Shown here: piece after piece, positions 57,816 to 64,000 of the stretch
How positions within the stretch are numbered: position 1 is the first letter of the stretch
Layout: each line of letters starts with the position of its first letter
DNA from: Lactiplantibacillus nangangensis
GTDB taxonomy: Bacteria > Bacillota > Bacilli > Lactobacillales > Lactobacillaceae
Reading direction: 5' to 3'
DNA: 64,000 nt
NCBI RefSeq assembly: GCF_005405065.1
Contig: NZ_BJDI01000001.1
Span: 124,001 to 188,000 of the forward strand
Translations under genes and position numbers: made by a program
Notes under the pieces: model-generated
What the model was told of the DNA's origin: nothing
The model's input: only the letters and a program-made list of their open reading frames with translations
The model's database searches: none

Positions 57816-59669
57816 CTAGAACGAAATATCACAGGCACTGACGATTTCCTTATAGAGCCCGTGACCAATCAGACCGTTGCTACGCTTGTCCATTGGCAAC
57901 AATGGTTCATGTAGCTCCGCTAAATCATCACGACCAGCTTGCCAGGCTTTAATCCGCCAACTGACGGTGTCACAACGCGCAATTTGACCACCCAAGCGCA
58001 CGTCAATGATTTCAAAACCGTTGCCGCGGCGTTGCTGCTGCCAAACTTCACGGAACAAGCCTAATAATTTGACGAGTGCTTGCTTGCAGGCGGTGATTGC
58101 CGTCAAGGCGGCTGTCGCAGTCTCATCGGCCGCATCCGCAGCGCCAAGTTTTGCCACCGCTTGTAGCGCTTGTGACTTCGCTAAAACGGTTTGCGCGAGT
58201 TGCCTGTAAAACGTCAATGTCAGGCGATTATCCGCGCGTACTTGCAACTTGCCAAGCGCGCTGATCAAGGCTTGATACTGTGTACTGATATCGGCTTTTT
58301 GCAAATTTTCCCGGTAACGTTGCAATAACAAGTCTTCGTAGAGCACAATCTTGCTAACATTATCAGCATCAGCGTTAATGCCTTTGGTAAAGTTATCAAA
58401 TTGATCCAATAGTTTGTAAAATTCTGGCGATTCACCTTGCGTCAACGCATATTCGTCATCAATCGTTGCCGGTTGCACGTCATCGTGATATTGATACGCG
58501 GCAAAGGCTTGTAACCCATACCAAGATGCGCTCAGTGGCACTTCTGCCCCATCATCAAACCACATCGTGGCGACGACTTGTTCGACGCCACTCGCTTTAG
58601 CGGCATTCAGACCGGCTTTAACTGTTGCCAGCATCTTGCTTTGGTTCGGTGCGAGAGCACTCCAAGTCCAGATACCGCCGGCAAAGACCACGTCATCACT
58701 CAGTTCAAAGTGTTGCGCAAAGCGGTCACGGTAAGTCTGTTCATCTTCATGGTAATAATCCCAGTAAACTTGACCAACCGGTGGCAAACTGGCCTTGAAG
58801 TCAGCGTCAAAATGCACATCGGGATCATACATTTCATGCTTTGGCGACGCAAAGGTAAACCAGAGATCACTCCACATGTAAGCCTTGAGCCCCAGTTCTT
58901 TCGTCAACCCAACAACCATCTTTAATTGCGCCAAGATCAACGTTTGTTGGTCCGTATAACCATTTTGATCCAAGTAACTCCCGCGACCTAGTTGATACGC
59001 TTCGTCCATCCCAATATGAATCTTATTGGTGATAAATGGCGCACTCGCCGCCCGCAATAAGTGGGTCAAGAAAGTCTTGGTCGCCGGGGCACCAACCAAT
59101 AGCGTATCATCCGTGTCTTTGACCGCGTGATGCGCGTCCCATTTCAAGGCGTTGTGAACATGGGCCAACGTTTGGACGGCTGGTACGATTTTGACGCCAA
59201 AACGATCACCGTATAGCGCCACTTCATGTAACTGAGCTTGACTGTAGCGACCACGTTCACGGCCAAAGTAAGGTTCTTCTGGGATTTCAAATAAGTCTTC
59301 TAAATAGAGCCACAATTCGTTATAACCCATGCTAGCTAAACGCTGGATCATCTGCTTAAGCATCGCAACCGTTGGCACCCCGTTACGGGCCACATCTAAC
59401 ATAGCAGCCATCACTTTGAATTGTGGGCGTTGCTCAATTTCAAACGTCGTGGCTTGCGTTGCTTTACCCGCTAATAACGCTGCCCCACGCATCAAATCAA
59501 CCTTGCTACCATAAATCAGGGTTGCCTGCGACCCGTCACGAGTCAGGGCAACGCCTGCCGCCCCAGGCCGACAATCAACGGTCAATTCAACGTCGCTCAA
59601 CTCATCCACAGCACAAACGGCTTTCACCGCTTGAACTTGTTCTGCGTGTAACCCACGCCATACTATCAT
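57816..59669 (-). CDS. GH20 beta-N-acetylhexosaminidase, GcnA-like
   Basis: A 617-residue cytoplasmic GH20-type enzyme. After an N-terminal domain of about 90 residues the barrel begins (FKVMAAMLDVARNGVPTV). The catalytic Asp-Glu pair lies in KIHIGMDEAYQLGRG; MWFDDGAE and WSALAPNQ lie further on. A helical C-terminal domain follows. Size and order resemble streptococcal GcnA, which removes terminal beta-GlcNAc or GalNAc. It has its own promoter-like extended -10 (about 59725) and AGGAGG. Its position next to the ABC importer suggests that imported oligosaccharides carry beta-linked amino sugars; this is inference. Confidence 0.85.
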   Translation of the reverse strand: MIVWRGLHAEQVQAVKAVCAVDELSDVELTVDCRPGAAGVALTRDGSQATLIYGSKVDLMRGAALLAGKATQATTFEIEQRPQFKVMAAMLDVARNGVPTVAMLKQMIQRLASMGYNELWLYLEDLFEIPEEPYFGRERGRYSQAQLHEVALYGDRFGVKIVPAVQTLAHVHNALKWDAHHAVKDTDDTLLVGAPATKTFLTHLLRAASAPFITNKIHIGMDEAYQLGRGSYLDQNGYTDQQTLILAQLKMVVGLTKELGLKAYMWSDLWFTFASPKHEMYDPDVHFDADFKASLPPVGQVYWDYYHEDEQTYRDRFAQHFELSDDVVFAGGIWTWSALAPNQSKMLATVKAGLNAAKASGVEQVVATMWFDDGAEVPLSASWYGLQAFAAYQYHDDVQPATIDDEYALTQGESPEFYKLLDQFDNFTKGINADADNVSKIVLYEDLLLQRYRENLQKADISTQYQALISALGKLQVRADNRLTLTFYRQLAQTVLAKSQALQAVAKLGAADAADETATAALTAITACKQALVKLLGLFREVWQQQRRGNGFEIIDVRLGGQIARCDTVSWRIKAWQAGRDDLAELHEPLLPMDKRSNGLIGHGLYKEIVSACDISF

Positions 59670-59834
59670 TTAGTATTCCTCCTCGTAGTTAGTCATTCAT
59701 AACTTGATCTATTTATCCGACTGAAATATACCATACCGGGTGATGTCGGGCTAGGTAAGCGCCATCATTTGGGCCTAAAGTTGTTAGTTGGCTTATACCA
59801 AGTGGCCGATTCAGCCCGCTTTCAAGGCACCGCT

Positions 59835-60677
59835 TTAGATTTCAACCGTTAACCCATCATAGGCCACATCAACGTTACTTCCCTGAACTAACGCCACCAT
59901 TTGGGCATGGTTTAGCCCAGAATTATGTGAAAAATGACTCACAACATAATGCGTTTGCGCATCACCCAAGCCAAGTTCAGCGAACCGGGCGATCAACCGT
60001 TGATTATCCGGCCACCCCATATGAGGTCCTCCCGGCTCGCCAGCGTGAGCTTGGTTGTTACAGTCCAGTGAGACGAAGTCAAAGTGTAGCTTTTCAGCCA
60101 CTAGATATTGAAACATCGGTTCACTGAAATAGGCGCCATCATGCGTCCAAAGCATGGTCTTACCCGTCGCATCACGAATCACATAGATCGAACAGTCACC
60201 CCGATAATGCCCATGTTGCGCGGCTAGCAACCAAACTTGATAGCGACCAACTTGGAACCGACTAAAATTCTTTTCGCAGTGATAAACGATACGACTCGCA
60301 TCATGACGGCCCTCCAGTTTAAAGGCGCGTTCATAAAATCGTTCGACAAACGCATTGCCGTACACATTTAACGTTTGAGGTAAATTTTGACCGTAACCGT
60401 GCATCCGTAGCGCTAAGTCTTCCGCATAGAGGTGGTCGCTATGCCAATGCGTAATTAGCAAATTTGTGAAGTCCGAAAAATCTAACCCGTACGCCCGCGC
60501 ATGCAAATAAGTATCACCCGGGAAATCAATTAACAATTGCCCGTCATCGATCACGGCTTGTGTCTGAGTGCGCAAATCTTTCCCGCCATGCTGACGGGCA
60601 TAGTTGCACACCGGACAATGACAAAACAAGGCTGGCACGCGCTCCGCGGCCCCAGTTCCTAAGTACTGTAGCTTCAT
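59835..60677 (-). CDS. Metallo-beta-lactamase-fold hydrolase, PhnP-like
   Basis: A 280-residue MBL-fold protein. The metal-binding motif is THWHSDHLY, with further ligands in WTHDGAYFSE and SHFSHNSG. A CHCPVCNYA cluster near the N terminus resembles the structural Zn site of PhnP, a cyclic phosphodiesterase. No phosphonate genes are nearby; it lies 165 bp before GH20 in the same direction, behind a strong cre site, so it may be a phosphodiesterase for sugar-linked phosphates. The substrate is unknown. Confidence 0.75.
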   Translation of the reverse strand: MKLQYLGTGAAERVPALFCHCPVCNYARQHGGKDLRTQTQAVIDDGQLLIDFPGDTYLHARAYGLDFSDFTNLLITHWHSDHLYAEDLALRMHGYGQNLPQTLNVYGNAFVERFYERAFKLEGRHDASRIVYHCEKNFSRFQVGRYQVWLLAAQHGHYRGDCSIYVIRDATGKTMLWTHDGAYFSEPMFQYLVAEKLHFDFVSLDCNNQAHAGEPGGPHMGWPDNQRLIARFAELGLGDAQTHYVVSHFSHNSGLNHAQMVALVQGSNVDVAYDGLTVEI

Positions 60678-60742
60678 AACTAACGACCCCCTACACTTAA
60701 CTCATTTCACAACCACCCGAGTGTACACCTTGATTTTTGACG

Positions 60743-60757
60743 ATTAAAGCGCTTTCA
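60743..60757 (-). promoter_or_regulatory. cre site in front of the PhnP-like gene
   Basis: ATTAAAGCGCTTTCA contains the ideal AAAGCGCTTT core. It is 66 bp upstream of the PhnP-like start and 168 bp before the divergent ABC exporter, so control of the former is more likely. Confidence 0.65.
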
Positions 60758-60924
60758 AAAATAACTTGGTTTGAGCATTTTCATCACATCCCTTTGGCAA
60801 AAAAAGCCATGTAATCAGTCAAAATATTCCATTCAGATTCTCGCCGTTTACCGGCATACTAATAACCTAAGCTGGTGTCAGCGAGACTGTCTCGCAAATT
60901 TCACACCAAGAGAGGTTGTTAACT

Positions 60925-62688
60925 ATGAACCCTTACCAGTGGGTCTGGCAATACGCCAAACGTAGCCGGTGGCAAATTATTGTGGCCCTTATTCTGATCG
61001 TGATCAATGCGGCCGGCATCGTGGTCGTCCCATTACTGGGTGGGATCATCGTCGATCGGGTCATTAATCAAGGTCATACTGAATTATTAATCCCTTATTT
61101 AGCCATTATGATCGGGGTGACCGCCTTGCGGACCCTGATTCGATACTGCTATATCATTTTGTGCGAACGGGTCGGTCAAAATTCACTCTTCGATATTCGC
61201 CATGACCTATTTACGAAACTCCAGTCGCAAGACTACACATTTTTCGGCTCCGTCACTAGCGGGGACATTATGGCCCGCCTGACCGGTGATACCGACGCTA
61301 TTCGGAATTTCTTATGTTGGGTCACTTACAATACCATGGAATGTATTTTATGGTTTCTTACAGCCGTCGTGGTCATGGCGACCATTAACTGGCAATTGAT
61401 GCTCGCGCTAGTTATTTTGACGCCCTTTATCGGAATCTTAACGACACGCATGAGTAAAGAAGCCCACACCGTCTTCTTCAACATTCGGCAAAGTTTTGCC
61501 CGTTTGAATGCGATGGTCGAAGAAAACATCTCTGGGAACCGCGTGATCCGCGCCTTTGCCCGTGAAAAGTTTGAAGTTCAGAAATTCGAAAAGTTAAATC
61601 ACGACTATCGTGAAAAGAACATGGCTTCGGCCGCAGTTTCACGGCGTTACTTGCCAGCACTGGATTTCTTAGCTTCCCTCTTATCCGTGATCGTACTACT
61701 GTTCGGGAGTTTTCTCGTCATCAATCATCAGATGACTTTAGGCGCACTGGTATCGTTCAACGGGTTTCTCTGGATGTTGAACCAACCGATGCGGATGAGT
61801 GGTTGGCTGATCAACGATATTCAGCGTTTCTCAGCCGCCACGATCAAGATTCGAGCCATGCTCGACTCGCAACCAGTGATCAAACCAACTAAGGCCGTCG
61901 ATGTGCCTAAGATCAAGGGTGAGGTTACTTTTGAACACGTTGATTTCGCCTTTCCATATGCACCTGACGTCAAAGTCCTCGATGACATCAACTTTACGGT
62001 TAAACCGGGGCAAACACTCGGCATCTTAGGAGAAACCGGTTCTGGTAAATCAACTTTGATGAATATGATTGCGCGCTTTTACGACCCAACTAGCGGCAAA
62101 GTCTTGGTCGACGGCCGCGATGTTCGCGATTGGCCGGCGCAAGAATTGCGGAATCAAACCACGATCGTGACCCAAGACTTATTCTTATTCTCGGACTCGA
62201 TTGCGGACAACATTAATTACGGTAACCCCCAAGCCCCAGAACAATTCATTCGGGACATGGCGGACATTGCGGATGCAAATAACTTTATCAACACGATGCC
62301 GGATGGCTATGGCACGGTCGTTGGTGAACGTGGCGTTGGCCTGTCTGGTGGTCAAAAACAACGAATTTCGTTAACGCGGGCGCTAGTTAAAGATCCCCGG
62401 ATTCTGATCTTGGATGATACGACCAGTGCCTTGGATATGGAAACTGAAGCCACAATCCAGCAACGACTGCGCAAAGTCACTCGCGATAAGACTGTCTTCA
62501 TCATCGCGTCACGAACGTCATCGCTCCGCCGCGCTGATCAAATCATTGTCTTACGCCACGGCCGCATCGTTGAACATGGGACTCACGACGAGTTGTTGGC
62601 CCAAGATGGCTACTATGCTGAAACTTACCGCCGTCAACTAGGCTTACTCAAAGAAGCGAAAGGAGCTGAAGACCTTGGCGAAGCGTAA
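60925..62688 (+). CDS. Heterodimeric ABC exporter subunit with degenerate NBD (LmrC/BmrC-like)
   Basis: A 587-residue half-transporter: six membrane helices then an ATPase domain. Walker A is GETGSGKST and the signature LSGGQKQRI is intact. Walker B ends LILDDTTSALD, with Asp in place of the catalytic Glu, and the H-loop reads IIASRTSS without the His. Such a non-hydrolysing site is typical of one partner of heterodimeric multidrug exporters (LmrCD, BmrCD). ATG at 60925 behind AAGAGAGG is preferred over a TTG nine bases earlier. It overlaps the next gene by 14 bases. Confidence 0.9.
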   Translation: MNPYQWVWQYAKRSRWQIIVALILIVINAAGIVVVPLLGGIIVDRVINQGHTELLIPYLAIMIGVTALRTLIRYCYIILCERVGQNSLFDIRHDLFTKLQSQDYTFFGSVTSGDIMARLTGDTDAIRNFLCWVTYNTMECILWFLTAVVVMATINWQLMLALVILTPFIGILTTRMSKEAHTVFFNIRQSFARLNAMVEENISGNRVIRAFAREKFEVQKFEKLNHDYREKNMASAAVSRRYLPALDFLASLLSVIVLLFGSFLVINHQMTLGALVSFNGFLWMLNQPMRMSGWLINDIQRFSAATIKIRAMLDSQPVIKPTKAVDVPKIKGEVTFEHVDFAFPYAPDVKVLDDINFTVKPGQTLGILGETGSGKSTLMNMIARFYDPTSGKVLVDGRDVRDWPAQELRNQTTIVTQDLFLFSDSIADNINYGNPQAPEQFIRDMADIADANNFINTMPDGYGTVVGERGVGLSGGQKQRISLTRALVKDPRILILDDTTSALDMETEATIQQRLRKVTRDKTVFIIASRTSSLRRADQIIVLRHGRIVEHGTHDELLAQDGYYAETYRRQLGLLKEAKGAEDLGEA

Positions 62689-64000
62689 TACGTATAATGA
62701 AGATGAAAAATTAAACGAACACTTTAATTGGCATGATTACGCGCGGCTGGGTCATTATCTGCGACCTTACTCACTTCGAATGTTGCTCGTGCTTGGTTCC
62801 ATCTTAATTGGGAATATTGCGATCATCTTGGGACCTTATTTGATGAAAGTGGCTATCGATACCGCCATTCCACAACGCAACTTCAATTTGCTGTGGCTAC
62901 TAGGCGGAATCTTCCTCGCCAGTCTACTAGTTGCCTTTGGCTGCTTTCGTTATCGAATCTGGGCGATTACTGAGATCGGTCAAAATCTCTTGATCGATAT
63001 GCGGACGGACCTATTTACGAATCTCCAAGAATTGCCATTTGCCTATTTCGACTCACGGCCGCATGGTAAGATCCTCATTCGAGTCGTTAACTACATTAAT
63101 ACGCTGAGCGATCTGCTGGCGAACGGACTGGTCAACTTGATTTCGGATATTATTTCCTTAATCGTAACCCTAGTCTTCATGTTTGCCATCAACTGGAAAC
63201 TAACTTTAGATAGCTTAGTGTTGATTCCAATCTTGATTTTGTGGGCCTACTATATTCAAAAGAAACAACGCGTGGCCTACCGTGAATTGAGTAACAAGCA
63301 GTCCAATTTAAACGCTTACATTCACGAAAGTATCGACGGCATCAAAGTGACTCAAGGCTTCGCCCAAGAAAAACATGCCATCAACGCCTTTGACACCGTC
63401 GCTAACGATAATCGGGACTCATACATGCGGGCCGTTAAGGTGCAATACGCCCTGAGCCCCGGGGTTCAAAATATTTCGACGATCACCACGGCATTGATCT
63501 ACTTTATCGGTGTTCAGCAACTTGGCGTCGTCGTTAGTACTGGGACCTTGATCGCCTTTCTAGGCTATATCAACAACTTCTGGAATCCCGTGCTAAATAT
63601 TGGGAACTTCTATAATTCGTTGATTACGGCGACCGCTTATTTGGAGCGTATCTTTGAAACGATGGATGAGAAGCCTAATGTTGTCGACGCCCCCGAAGCC
63701 TTCACCTTGCCACCAATCAAAGGTGACGTCCGCTTCAATAACGTCGCGTTCCGTTACGACGAAGATGGCCCGCTGAACTTGCATGACGTTTCATTCCATG
63801 CGAAAGCTGGTCAAACGATTGCCCTAGTTGGCCCGACTGGTGCCGGTAAATCAACGATCATCAACTTGCTATCACGCTTTTACAACGTTTCTGGTGGTAA
63901 TATCACGATTGATAATGTGGATATCAGTCAGGTCACGTTGAAATCGCTACGGACGCAAATGGGCGTCATGCAACAAGATACGTTCATCTTCTCCGGCACG
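62675..64000 (+). CDS. Heterodimeric ABC exporter subunit, second half (LmrD/BmrD-like; truncated by window end)
   Basis: The start TTG at 62675 has AAAGGAG 9 nt before it and overlaps the partner gene, indicating coupled translation. The first 442 codons are visible: a hydrophilic N terminus (KRNTYNEDEKLNEHFNW), six membrane segments and the start of the ATPase domain with Walker A GPTGAGKST and Q-loop MGVMQQDTFIFSG. The signature and Walker B lie outside the window. It should supply the catalytically competent site that its partner lacks. Substrates may be drugs, peptides or lipids. Confidence 0.88.
   Translation, partial: MAKRNTYNEDEKLNEHFNWHDYARLGHYLRPYSLRMLLVLGSILIGNIAIILGPYLMKVAIDTAIPQRNFNLLWLLGGIFLASLLVAFGCFRYRIWAITEIGQNLLIDMRTDLFTNLQELPFAYFDSRPHGKILIRVVNYINTLSDLLANGLVNLISDIISLIVTLVFMFAINWKLTLDSLVLIPILILWAYYIQKKQRVAYRELSNKQSNLNAYIHESIDGIKVTQGFAQEKHAINAFDTVANDNRDSYMRAVKVQYALSPGVQNISTITTALIYFIGVQQLGVVVSTGTLIAFLGYINNFWNPVLNIGNFYNSLITATAYLERIFETMDEKPNVVDAPEAFTLPPIKGDVRFNNVAFRYDEDGPLNLHDVSFHAKAGQTIALVGPTGAGKSTIINLLSRFYNVSGGNITIDNVDISQVTLKSLRTQMGVMQQDTFIFSGT

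Overview
The window looks like the chromosome of a lactic acid bacterium of the Lactobacillaceae, most probably the Lactiplantibacillus plantarum/pentosus group. This rests on the moderate GC content, strong AGGAGG ribosome sites, a T-box in front of brnQ, many CcpA-type cre sites, a class II galT in a galK-galE-galT-galR operon, beta-glucoside PTS genes under LicT-type antitermination and an anaerobic L-ascorbate (ula) operon. No rRNA, tRNA, CRISPR array, insertion sequence or prophage gene was seen. The assignment comes from reading alone, without a database search.

Layout. 1-2.5 kb: end of an AarF/UbiB-like kinase gene, a T-box leader with brnQ (branched-chain amino acid carrier) and a lone HicB-like gene. 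2.6-10.2 kb: galactose regulon (galKETR, a sugar-porter MFS transporter, galM) with shared GalR-like operators. 10.3-12.8 kb: a 73-residue orphan gene, a possible decayed Fst-type toxin/antisense RNA locus, and aroE-aroD. 12.9-19.2 kb: beta-glucoside module (bglG-type antiterminator, PTS EIIBCA, two 6-phospho-beta-glucosidases) with two RAT/terminator switches. 19.4-25.5 kb: HAD hydrolase, then a galactitol-family PTS of unknown substrate behind a sigma-54-like promoter, with a PRD regulator and an AraD/UlaF-type epimerase. 25.5-33.7 kb: a solitary GH125 gene and the complete ulaG-C-A-B-D-(deoR)-E-F operon.

33.9-59.7 kb is a large glycan-catabolism island. Its first half is an alpha-mannoside module: GH1, ROK kinase, GH38 and GH125 in one operon, divergent from a GntR-family regulator and GH92. 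These are the same enzyme families as the pneumococcal high-mannose N-glycan degradation cluster. Its second half holds a frameshifted YesN-type response regulator, an MsmK-type ATPase, a ROK fructo/mannokinase, an intact YesN/YesM two-component system, YesL, a GH13 alpha-1,6-type glucosidase, an LplA/B/C-type ABC importer and a GcnA-like GH20 hexosaminidase with a PhnP-like hydrolase. A plausible joint role is uptake of oligosaccharides by the ABC importer, trimming in the cytoplasm by GH92/GH38/GH125/GH20/GH1/GH13, and phosphorylation of released sugars by the two ROK kinases, all under CcpA control. The physical link between the halves is seen; a common substrate is inference.

60.9-64 kb: a heterodimeric ABC exporter pair (LmrC/LmrD-like), the second gene running off the window. 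Intergenic regions hold several unexplained structures: a GC-rich fold-back element (43.68-43.87 kb), a palindromic promoter with a possible small RNA (57.57-57.80 kb), a perfect 12-bp dyad (45.43 kb) and tandem hairpins (46.95-47.08 kb).
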